Part shown: piece by piece, positions 1 to 5,148 of the stretch
Layout: every line of letters begins with the position of its first letter
Position numbering within the stretch: the first letter of the stretch is position 1
DNA from: Holophagaceae bacterium
GTDB taxonomy: Bacteria > Acidobacteriota > Holophagae > Holophagales > Holophagaceae
Length of the DNA: 7,298 nucleotides
Reading direction: 5' to 3'
NCBI GenBank assembly: GCA_025355915.1
Contig: JANXYT010000319.1
Location: forward strand, 1-7,298
The notes under the pieces: model-generated
Databases searched by the model: none
What the model was told of the DNA's origin: nothing
The model's input: the letters and a program-made list of their open reading frames with translations, nothing else
Made by a program: the position numbers and the translations under genes

Positions 1-1
1 C

Positions 2-295
2 AGGCGCTCCGGCGTGGTGCTGGATGTCTGCAAGGTCCACGGCCTCTGGTTCGACCACGATGAACTGCGCCGCGTGCTGGCCTTCATCGCCAGGGGCGGC
101 CTGGACCGCGCCCGGGAACTGGAAATCGAGGAACTGAAAACGGCCAGGCGAACCGCAGAGCTGCCGAGCCGCCCCCATCCGTCTTCGTCCCAGGAATTCC
201 AACACCAGATGAACGCCCAGGGGCACTGGCTCGGCTCCGTGGGCCTGCTGGGCCTGGTCGCCGAGGTGGCGGATATCTTCATGGATCGCGGCTGA
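2..295 (+). CDS. zf-TFIIB-type zinc-finger domain protein, C-terminal part (5' end outside window)
   Basis: The reading frame is open from the window edge and ends at TGA 293-295, leaving 97 visible residues. The first residues read RRSGVVLDVCKVHGLWFD, which fits the second half of a zf-TFIIB-like zinc ribbon: a Cys-x2-His pair followed by G-x-W-x-D. The first Cys pair would lie upstream of the window. Next comes DELRRVLAFIARGGLDRARE, the helical stretch that often follows this ribbon in bacterial proteins, then a charged, probably flexible stretch. The end is short and fairly hydrophobic (GSVGLLGLVAEVADIFM), too polar to call a membrane segment. Proteins of this family are small, probably cytoplasmic, and mostly of unknown role; I infer zinc binding only. 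An internal GTG at 14 is unlikely to be the start because it would cut into the domain. The gene converges on tpiA across a repeat-bearing spacer. Confidence 0.75.
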   Translation, partial: RRSGVVLDVCKVHGLWFDHDELRRVLAFIARGGLDRARELEIEELKTARRTAELPSRPHPSSSQEFQHQMNAQGHWLGSVGLLGLVAEVADIFMDRG

Positions 296-321
296 GAGTG
301 GGTTTTGGAAATGCGAACTGA

Positions 322-401
322 TTCACCACGAAGACACGAAGACACGAAGACACGAAGAAGCACAAGGCGCTTCCCTTCTGTTTTCGTGGCTTGGTGTCTT
401 C
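322..401. repeat. Tandem CACGAAG block with imperfect inverted copy in convergent spacer
   Basis: Four copies of CACGAAG lie at 327-333, 335-341, 343-349 and 351-357, an 8-base period. The segment 375-401, read on the other strand, begins GAAGACAC and continues with CACGAA and AGAAG, so it is an imperfect inverted copy of the block; GAAGACAC at 330-337 pairs exactly with 394-401. The whole could fold into a long imperfect hairpin on either strand. It lies between the 3' ends of two converging genes, so a role in ending or insulating transcription from both sides is possible but inferred. A similar structure occurs at 4745-4851. The 169-base spacer holds no gene that I can see. Confidence 0.7.
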
Positions 402-404
402 TCG

Positions 405-423
405 GTATCGGCTGCGCCGATAC
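405..423. other. Perfect 8-bp hairpin in convergent spacer (possible bidirectional terminator)
   Basis: GTATCGGC at 405-412 pairs perfectly with GCCGATAC at 416-423 around the 3-base loop TGC. The hairpin lies 42 bases past the tpiA stop on the minus strand and 110 bases past the zinc-finger gene stop on the plus strand. Neither side has an adjacent T-run; the nearest on the plus strand is seven Ts at 453-459, too far for a textbook intrinsic terminator. A termination or RNA-stabilising role is inferred from position only. Confidence 0.4.
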
Positions 424-464
424 GTGAGGCCAAACCGAAATATCGTGGGGGATTTTTTTAGCCC

Positions 465-1199
465 TTAGCCCGCCTGCCTCACGAGCTCGGCGAACTTCCG
501 GGGATCGAGGCTGGCACCGCCCACCAGACCACCGGCGACCTCGGGGATGGTGAGCAGTTCGGGGAAGCTCTCGGGGGTGACGCTGCCTCCGTAGAGAATG
601 GGCACCTGGTAGTCGGAGCCGGACAGGTGTTTGTTCAGTTCGGCGCGGATGAAGGCGTGGGCCTCGCGCACCTGATCGGCCTCGGCGCGGCGGCCCGTGC
701 CGATGGCCCACACGGGCTCATAGGCCACCCACAGGGGGCCGGGACCGGTCTCATTCAGGATGGACAGCTGCTGTCCAAGGACCTCCAGGGTTTGGCCGGC
801 GTCCCGCTCCGCCAAGGATTCGCCGATGCAGAGCAGGGGCAGCAGATCCCAATGCCAGGCGGCCTTGACCTTCTTCGCCAGGGCCGCGTCAGTCTCGCCA
901 AAGAACTGGCGGCGCTCACTGTGGCCCAGGAGCACGCCGGAACAGCCCGCATCCCGAAGCTGGGGCATGGAGATTTCGCCGGTGAAGGCCCCCTTGGCCT
1001 CCGCATGTCCGTTCTGCCCGAAGACCTGGATGCCCTTCGACCGTACCAAACCACTCACGAGATGCAGCAGGGTGTAGGGGGGCGCGATCCCGACTTCGGT
1101 TTCCGGTTCGGGCGCCATGTGGGTTAGCAACTCCTCGCAGAAGGATTGCGCCTCCTCGGAGGCCAGGTTCATTTTCCAGTTGGCGACGACGCAGCGCAT
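465..1199 (-). CDS. tpiA: Triosephosphate isomerase
   Basis: This enzyme interconverts dihydroxyacetone phosphate and D-glyceraldehyde 3-phosphate in glycolysis and gluconeogenesis, as a cytoplasmic TIM barrel, usually a dimer. The 244-residue product has a normal length for the family and all the active-site landmarks. NWKMN at residues 7-11 supplies Asn7 and Lys9. LGHSERR at 91-97 supplies the electrophile His93. AYEPVWAIGTG at 159-169 carries the catalytic base Glu161 and the start of the flexible loop. YGGSV at 203-207 and the later GGLVGGASL bind phosphate. The ATG start at 1199 is preceded, 5 bases away, by AAGGAG (1205-1210), which overlaps the pgk stop codon. Only 9 bases separate it from pgk, so the two are almost certainly co-transcribed and probably translationally coupled. 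Nothing follows it in the operon; the next gene converges. Confidence 0.98.
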   Translation of the reverse strand: MRCVVANWKMNLASEEAQSFCEELLTHMAPEPETEVGIAPPYTLLHLVSGLVRSKGIQVFGQNGHAEAKGAFTGEISMPQLRDAGCSGVLLGHSERRQFFGETDAALAKKVKAAWHWDLLPLLCIGESLAERDAGQTLEVLGQQLSILNETGPGPLWVAYEPVWAIGTGRRAEADQVREAHAFIRAELNKHLSGSDYQVPILYGGSVTPESFPELLTIPEVAGGLVGGASLDPRKFAELVRQAG

Positions 1200-1204
1200 G
1201 GAAT

Positions 1205-1210
1205 CTCCTT
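1205..1210 (-). promoter_or_regulatory. tpiA ribosome binding site overlapping the pgk stop codon
   Basis: On the minus strand the pgk stop and the tpiA Shine-Dalgarno merge as TAAGGAG, followed 5 bases later by the tpiA ATG. A ribosome ending pgk therefore sits on the tpiA initiation site, which favours coupled translation. The overlap is seen; the coupling is inferred. Confidence 0.8.
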
Positions 1211-2405
1211 ACTTCGAAAGGGCGACAACGCCCGGGAGCTCGAGGCCGCTGAGGAATTCCAGGCTGGCCCCGCCACCCGTGGAGACATGGGTCATGCGGG
1301 CGGCCACGCCGGCCTTGTTCACGGCGGCCACGCTATCCCCACCGCCCACCAGCACGAAGACGCCACGGTCAGCGGCTTCGGCCAGTTCCTCGGCCACGGT
1401 CAGGGTGCCGCTGGCGTATTGGGCCATTTCGAAAACACCCATGGGTCCATTCCAGAGCAGGGTTTTCGCGGCGCGAATTTCCGCAGCGTAGGCGGCCACG
1501 GTTTCGGGGCCGATGTCCAGCGCCATGCGGTCCGCGGGGATGTTCTGGTCCACGGTGATGGCGCAGTCGGCGTCCTCCTTGAACTCAGCCGCCACCACGT
1601 GATCCAGGGGCAGCAGCAGGCGGGTGCCCTTGGCTTCGGCCTGCTTCACCAGCTCCAGGGCCAGGTCCACCTTGTCTCCTTCGCAGAGGCTTTTCCCGAT
1701 CTCGAAGCCCTGGGCCTTGAGGAACGTGTAGCTCATGGCGCCGCCGATGAGGATGGCGTCGGCCTTGCCGAGGAAATTATGGATGAGCTCGATCTTGTCG
1801 CTCACCTTGGCGCCGCCAAAGATCACCACCAGAGGCTTGTCGGGGTTATGGATGACCTTGCTCAGGGCCTTCAATTCCTTTTCCATGAGGAAGCCCGCGG
1901 CCACGCGGTCCCTGGGGAAATCGGCCACCATGCCGCTGACGGAGGCGTGGGCCCGGTGGGCCGAGCCGAAGGCGTCGTTCACATAGGTGTCGGCGAGTCT
2001 GGCGAGGCTGGCGGCGAAGTCCGCATTGTTCTTGGTCTCGCCCTTCTCGAAGCGCAGGTTCTCCAGCAGCAGTACCTGGCCCGGCTTCAGAGCCGCGGCC
2101 TCGGCCTCCACAGCCGCGCCGTTCACATAGCTGGCCAGGCGGCAATCGAAACCCTGTCCCTTCAGCCAGGCGGCCACCGGCGCGGCGCTGTAGGCAGCCT
2201 CGAAGCCTTTGCCTTCAGGTCGTCCCAGATGGGAGGCCAGCACCACGGAAGCGCCACCATCGAGCAGGTAATTCAGCGTGGGAAGGGTCTCCTGGATGCG
2301 GGTGGCGTCCGTGATCTGGGCTTCCTTCAACGGCACGTTCAGATCCGCCCGCAGGAAGACCCGGTGACCCTTGACATCAAGATCCCGCACCGATTGGAAG
2401 CCCAT
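1209..2405 (-). CDS. pgk: Phosphoglycerate kinase
   Basis: This enzyme transfers phosphate between 1,3-bisphosphoglycerate and ADP, giving 3-phosphoglycerate and ATP in cytoplasmic glycolysis (reverse in gluconeogenesis). From ATG 2405 the product has 398 residues, typical of bacterial Pgk. The N-terminal substrate domain shows RADLNVP (19-25), Arg36 and SHLGRP (58-63), then LLENLRFEKGE and YVNDAFGSAHRAHAS. The C-terminal nucleotide domain shows IFGGAKVSDKI, LIGGAMSYTFLKAQG, LWNGPMGVFE, GGGDS (354-358) and STGGGASLE (375-383). An in-frame TTG at 2420 would add five residues, but AAGGAG lies 5 bases before ATG 2405, so I take the ATG. The gene has its own 201-base upstream spacer after the methyltransferase gene and is followed 9 bases later by tpiA. 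The usual gap (GAPDH) neighbour is absent from the window. Confidence 0.98.
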   Translation of the reverse strand: MGFQSVRDLDVKGHRVFLRADLNVPLKEAQITDATRIQETLPTLNYLLDGGASVVLASHLGRPEGKGFEAAYSAAPVAAWLKGQGFDCRLASYVNGAAVEAEAAALKPGQVLLLENLRFEKGETKNNADFAASLARLADTYVNDAFGSAHRAHASVSGMVADFPRDRVAAGFLMEKELKALSKVIHNPDKPLVVIFGGAKVSDKIELIHNFLGKADAILIGGAMSYTFLKAQGFEIGKSLCEGDKVDLALELVKQAEAKGTRLLLPLDHVVAAEFKEDADCAITVDQNIPADRMALDIGPETVAAYAAEIRAAKTLLWNGPMGVFEMAQYASGTLTVAEELAEAADRGVFVLVGGGDSVAAVNKAGVAARMTHVSTGGGASLEFLSGLELPGVVALSK

Positions 2406-2410
2406 GGCTG

Positions 2411-2416
2411 CTCCTT
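2411..2416 (-). promoter_or_regulatory. pgk ribosome binding site
   Basis: AAGGAG on the minus strand lies 5 bases before ATG 2405. It decides the start in favour of this ATG over the in-frame TTG at 2420, whose first codons would contain the site. Confidence 0.8.
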
Positions 2417-2471
2417 GCAAATGGATGGTTCATTCTGACTGAAGAGAGTGCCATCAGCTAACAACGACTCT

Positions 2472-2596
2472 AGGTTGGAGGCTGGAGGTAATGCTTCCTG
2501 GGCGGCCCTGTGGGCCGCGCCCGTTATTTCAGTTCGGACCGTGCGGTTTGGATCGGCCGTTGGTTATACCTCAACCAAACCTCCAGCCTCCGGTCT
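2472..2596. repeat. Long-armed inverted repeat between methyltransferase gene and pgk
   Basis: GGAGGCTGGAGGT at 2477-2489 is perfectly complementary to 2579-2591. In plus-strand RNA the pairing would extend outwards to 2472 and 2596 using three G-U pairs, giving 18 pairs. The enclosed 89 bases hold two smaller perfect hairpins: GCGGCCC/GGGCCGC (2502-2508 with 2512-2518, loop TGT) and TTGGTT/AACCAA (2560-2565 with 2573-2578). The right arm begins 11 bases beyond the methyltransferase stop. The structure fills most of the 201-base spacer, which otherwise shows no gene and no promoter I can defend, although pgk transcription may start here. No T-run follows any stem, so I do not call it a terminator. 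It may be a dispersed intergenic repeat. Confidence 0.6.
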
Positions 2597-2606
2597 CCAG
2601 CCTGCC

Positions 2607-3332
2607 TCACCACACCTTCTCAAAGATGCCGATCCAGCGGGGACTGTCCTCAGTAAATGACTCACCCGCGTAGGTGCCCATGACGCTGCGCAGGCGCAGG
2701 CCCGCGCGGACGGCCATCTCCTGGAGGTCGGTGGGAGGGTAGAGGCGCACGGTCTCCAGGACCTCTCGCACCTCGCCGGTCTTGATGCGGGTGAGCACCA
2801 TGCGCTTCACGAGCCGATGATCCTCGAGCGACCTCCGGCTCTGGGCCCGCACGCCGCCCCGCTCCACGGTGTCCTCGGGGACCAGCGTCCTGGCCACGAG
2901 ATCCGCGTTGAGGTAGTCCATCACCAGCACGCCCTTGTGCTCGAGCAGAGCGCCGAGATGCAGCATCAGAGCGCGGTTCTCGGCATCCGAGAAATACCCG
3001 AACGGCGTGAACCAAAGGCAGATGCCGCGCAGGACGCCCTCCCGCACCGGCAGTTGACGCATATCGCCTCGGATCAACCAGGGACGCAGACCCCCGGGGG
3101 CCATGCCGAGCAGAGTCCGGGAGAGGTCCATGCCGAAGGCGAGGGGATTTGCCCGCCGCAGGATCTCCAGGTGCCGCCCGGCGCCGCAGGCCAGGTCGAG
3201 CACGGGACCCACCGCCAGTTCAGGCGCCACGCGCAGGGCCCGGCCCACGGCCACGCGGGCCTCCTCTGCGTCTCGATGGGCGTAGAGCAGCGCATAGTCC
3301 TCGTCAAACCACCCTTCAAACCACTCGGCCAA
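2607..3332 (-). CDS. Class I SAM-dependent methyltransferase, substrate unknown
   Basis: The product (241 residues from TTG 3332) has a Rossmann-type methyltransferase core. Motif I is VLDLACGAGRH at residues 44-54, with Asp46 and glycines 50 and 52 for S-adenosylmethionine binding. The acidic end of strand 2 is FGMDLS (66-71, Asp69), and GDM at 89-91 corresponds to the adenine-contacting Asp. FTPFGYF (108-114) sits where related enzymes close the active site, and VLVMDYLNADLV follows. The C-terminal half is rich in beta strands and ends in IFEKVW. I cannot name the substrate. The start is uncertain: TTG 3332 has AAAGGG (3340-3345) 7 bases upstream and gives the AEWFEGWFDEDY beginning I expect of this group, whereas GTG 3365 would add 11 residues but lacks a clear Shine-Dalgarno. 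The frame stays open further upstream only because it runs antisense to rbfA. The gene is divergent from rbfA and precedes pgk by 201 bases. Confidence 0.88.
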   Translation of the reverse strand: MAEWFEGWFDEDYALLYAHRDAEEARVAVGRALRVAPELAVGPVLDLACGAGRHLEILRRANPLAFGMDLSRTLLGMAPGGLRPWLIRGDMRQLPVREGVLRGICLWFTPFGYFSDAENRALMLHLGALLEHKGVLVMDYLNADLVARTLVPEDTVERGGVRAQSRRSLEDHRLVKRMVLTRIKTGEVREVLETVRLYPPTDLQEMAVRAGLRLRSVMGTYAGESFTEDSPRWIGIFEKVW

Positions 3333-3411
3333 TGCAGCGCCCTTTGAAACGTCCAGAGTATCCACCTGCGAGCGACCGGCTCCAGGTCGAAGGAGAAAAA
3401 GCGGGGTCGGA

Positions 3412-3417
3412 TACAAT
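3412..3417 (+). promoter_or_regulatory. Possible -10 element for rbfA-truB
   Basis: TACAAT, one base from the sigma-70 consensus TATAAT, lies 21 bases before the rbfA ATG in the divergent spacer. It would give a leader of about 15 bases that just contains the Shine-Dalgarno AAGGA (3429-3433). I find no convincing -35 hexamer 16-18 bases upstream, so this rests on one short match. Its place in the short divergent spacer, where rbfA needs a promoter, adds modest support. Confidence 0.3.
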
Positions 3418-3438
3418 GGGGATTGCAAAAGGAACCCC

Positions 3439-3843
3439 ATGCAACGCCCCGAACGCCTTGAAGACCAGGTCCACTTCCTCCTCTCCACCCTCGCGCAACG
3501 GGAACTGCGGGACCCGGAGTTGGGCTTCGTGACCATCACGGCGGTTCGCCTTTCGCCGGATCGCAGCGTGGCCCGGGTGTACTTCACTGTGCTGCCCGCC
3601 AACGGCGGCGACCAGGAAGCCCAGGACGCCCTCACCCGCAAGGCCCTGGGCCGCGCCGCGGGCTTCCTGCGCAGCCAGCTGGCCACGCGACTCAAGATGA
3701 AGCGGGTCCCCGAACTGCGGTTCTTCCCTGACGGCACGCTGGAAGACGGCAATCACCTGGAAACCCTGTTGGGGGATCTTGAGAAGGAACGGGCGGCCAG
3801 ACCCGCAGACCCCGAATCTGGTACCGAAACCACGGAATCCTGA
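3439..3843 (+). CDS. rbfA: 30S ribosome-binding factor RbfA
   Basis: RbfA binds the free 30S subunit and helps late maturation of the 16S rRNA 5' end; it is a small KH-fold cytoplasmic protein. The 134-residue product matches the family in length and pattern. ELRDPELGFVTIT at residues 22-34 and VRLSPDRSVARVYFTVL at 36-52 form the early strands. ALGRAAGFLRSQLATRLKMK and VPELRFFPDGTLEDG form the KH helix region and the conserved ending. The last 20 or so residues are charged and probably disordered. ATG 3439 has AAGGA 5 bases upstream. The stop TGA is directly followed by the truB ATG with no spacer, so translation is probably coupled. The nusA-infB genes that often precede rbfA are absent; a divergent methyltransferase is there instead. 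Confidence 0.96.
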   Translation: MQRPERLEDQVHFLLSTLAQRELRDPELGFVTITAVRLSPDRSVARVYFTVLPANGGDQEAQDALTRKALGRAAGFLRSQLATRLKMKRVPELRFFPDGTLEDGNHLETLLGDLEKERAARPADPESGTETTES

Positions 3844-4740
3844 ATGATCGAATCGGGCATCCACCTCGTCCACAAGACTGTGGGACAGAGCAGCTTTGAC
3901 GTGATCCGGGGATTCAAGCGCCGGGCCTTCGAGGCGGCGCAGAAGAAACTGGCCCTGGGGCATGGCGGCACGCTGGATCCCTTCGCGGACGGCTTGCTGC
4001 TGGTGCTGGCGGGCCAGGCCACGCGGCTGATGGAACTGATGCATCCGCTGCCGAAGACCTACATGGCCGAGGTGGCCTGGGGCCTGGAGACCGATACCTG
4101 CGATCTGCAGGGAAAACCCGTATCGGAGGCTGCCGCAGGCCATCTTTTGCCGGAGGCTTTGGACGCGGCCCTGGCGCCCTTCCTGGGTTGGACTGAGCAG
4201 ATCCCGCCCGCCACCAGCGCCAAAAAGATCGACGGCGAGGCCGCCTACAAGAGGGCCCACCGCGGCGAAGACGTGGTGATGAAGCCGTGCCGCGTCTTCC
4301 TGCTCTCGGCCCGGTGGATCGCCCACGATCTGCCACGACGTAGCACGCTGGAACTCACCTGCCGGGGCGGTTTCTATGTCCGCAGCCTGGCCCGGGACCT
4401 GGGTCGCGCCCTGGGCTGCGGCGCCCATCTCACCGCGCTGCGCCGCACCGCCATCGGCCCCTGGTCCGATCCCGGCGAGGGCCAGGAGCATTTGCTGACC
4501 GGTGCTGACCTGCTGCCCTGGTGCCCCTCACGGCTGCTTTCAGATGAAGAGGCCGACCACCTGAGCCATGGGCGCATCATCCCCACGGGCGAATTCCACC
4601 CGGCATCCTGGGCCATGCCTGAAAGCTTCCCTGACCCAGGCGCACCGCTGCGTGCCATGCATGATGGCCGCCTCGTGGCGCTGCTCAAGTCGACGGAAGA
4701 CGGCCTGCGCACCTTCGCGAACCTGCGCGGCGGGCTGTAA
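3844..4740 (+). CDS. truB: tRNA pseudouridine(55) synthase TruB
   Basis: TruB isomerises U55 in the T-loop of elongator tRNAs to pseudouridine and also acts as a tRNA folding chaperone. The 298-residue product has the family motifs in order. HKTVGQSSFDV (10-20) is the N-terminal KPxGxTS-like element. GHGGTLDPFADGLL (39-52) contains the catalytic Asp45. KTYMAEVAWGLETDTCDLQG follows, then IPPATSAKKIDGEAAYKRA, then the C-terminal catalytic-domain motif GGFYVRSLARDLG and LRRTAIGPW. Two motif residues differ from the common form: Gly41 where GHTGTLDP usually has Thr, and GGFYVRSL where GTYIRSL is usual. Such changes occur in functional TruB proteins as far as I recall, so I expect activity. The C-terminal 70 residues resemble a degenerate PUA-like region. 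Its start is fixed by the adjoining rbfA stop. No separate Shine-Dalgarno is obvious, which supports coupling to rbfA. Confidence 0.97.
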   Translation: MIESGIHLVHKTVGQSSFDVIRGFKRRAFEAAQKKLALGHGGTLDPFADGLLLVLAGQATRLMELMHPLPKTYMAEVAWGLETDTCDLQGKPVSEAAAGHLLPEALDAALAPFLGWTEQIPPATSAKKIDGEAAYKRAHRGEDVVMKPCRVFLLSARWIAHDLPRRSTLELTCRGGFYVRSLARDLGRALGCGAHLTALRRTAIGPWSDPGEGQEHLLTGADLLPWCPSRLLSDEEADHLSHGRIIPTGEFHPASWAMPESFPDPGAPLRAMHDGRLVALLKSTEDGLRTFANLRGGL

Positions 4741-4744
4741 GGAA

Positions 4745-4851
4745 GCTGGTCACGGAAAACACGGAAGATGCGCGGAAGGCACGGAACAAGGATCCGGTTG
4801 AGAGTCCTCCTACCGTGCCTTCTGTGGAATTCGGCGCCCTCTGTGACCAGC
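4745..4851. repeat. CACGGAA-repeat inverted structure in convergent spacer
   Basis: CACGGAA occurs exactly at 4751-4757, 4760-4766 and 4780-4786, with a one-base variant at 4771-4777. The block is mirrored: GCTGGTCAC at 4745-4753 pairs with 4843-4851, extended by one G-U and two more pairs, and GAAGGCACGG at 4775-4784 pairs perfectly with 4813-4822. The right arm also contains TTCTGTG and CTCTGTG, degenerate reverse copies of the unit. The structure begins 4 bases past the truB stop and ends 10 bases before the stop of the converging small gene, so it fills the whole spacer. It resembles 322-401 in unit sequence, design and position. A bidirectional termination or RNA-protecting role is inferred. 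Confidence 0.7.
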
Positions 4852-4861
4852 GCCCTGATGC

Positions 4862-5125
4862 CTATTCCTGAGCGGGCACCCGTGCCGCGAGATCGTCTAA
4901 GACCTGCAGCATGTGCTGGCACTCTTCACAGCTGGTGTGGGGGGTGCCACAGGGGAAGCCGTCGCTTTGCATGCCGAGGCAGCGGGGCTGCTGGATGAAG
5001 CGCACGAGCTCGCCCAAGAGGCCGGAGACCTTCGTGCGGAGCGGGCTGTCCGGGATCTCCCGGAGGGCCATGACGATCTTCCATTCCTCGTTGCTGAGGG
5101 TGGTCTGGATGGCGGTATCCGTCAT
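4862..5125 (-). CDS. Small four-cysteine protein of unknown function in 2-oxoacid oxidoreductase operon
   Basis: I do not recognise this 87-residue protein. The first 45 residues look helical and acidic-amphipathic (EEWKIVMALREIPDSPLRTK, then VSGLLGELVRFIQQ). The second half carries four cysteines, Cys49, Cys59, Cys66 and Cys69 (spacing C-x9-C-x6-C-x2-C), with His63 and His71 close by, in the context CLGMQSDGFPCGTPHTSCEEC. This could bind zinc or an iron-sulfur cluster, but it is not the ferredoxin CxxCxxC pattern. There is no signal peptide or membrane segment. ATG 5125 is chosen over an upstream in-frame start at 5221 because AGGAGG (5131-5136) lies 5 bases before it and the longer form would overlap the preceding gene. 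It follows the beta-gamma oxidoreductase gene by 23 bases and is very likely co-transcribed. An accessory, assembly or electron-transfer role is a guess from context. Confidence 0.8.
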   Translation of the reverse strand: MTDTAIQTTLSNEEWKIVMALREIPDSPLRTKVSGLLGELVRFIQQPRCLGMQSDGFPCGTPHTSCEECQHMLQVLDDLAARVPAQE

Positions 5126-5130
5126 GGCTG

Positions 5131-5136
5131 CCTCCT
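5131..5136 (-). promoter_or_regulatory. Ribosome binding site of the four-cysteine protein gene
   Basis: AGGAGG on the minus strand is 5 bases upstream of ATG 5125. It lies inside the 23-base gap after the beta-gamma subunit gene. It fixes the start and argues that this small frame is a real, well-translated gene. Confidence 0.8.
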
Positions 5137-5148
5137 GGGATTCCGGGG

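Noticed and set aside
327..357. CRISPR-like array in the CACGAAG tandem repeats
   Set aside because: The units are 7-8 bases with no spacers of 25-40 bases and no cas genes nearby; it is a short tandem repeat.
1146..2438. A 430-codon plus-strand open frame running antisense through pgk
   Set aside because: It is the mirror of a certain pgk gene in GC-rich DNA, where antisense frames stay open by codon bias. The protein is rich in Gly, His, Gln and Val with no recognisable domain.
2502..2518. GC-rich hairpin GCGGCCC/GGGCCGC as an intrinsic terminator of the methyltransferase gene
   Set aside because: No T-run follows the stem on either strand, and it lies about 90 bases past the stop.
2563..2568. 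TATAAC-like -10 element on the minus strand ahead of pgk
   Set aside because: No acceptable -35 hexamer at the right distance, and it lies within the arm-loop region of an inverted repeat about 160 bases from the pgk start.
3333..3752. N-terminal extension of the methyltransferase frame into the rbfA region
   Set aside because: The extra residues are Arg/Ser-rich antisense to rbfA, and the methyltransferase fold is complete without them. Only the part up to GTG 3365 remains a reasonable alternative.
3316..4491. A 391-codon minus-strand open frame antisense to rbfA and truB
   Set aside because: It opposes two well-supported genes, has low-complexity Gly/Gln/His-rich composition and matches no family I know.
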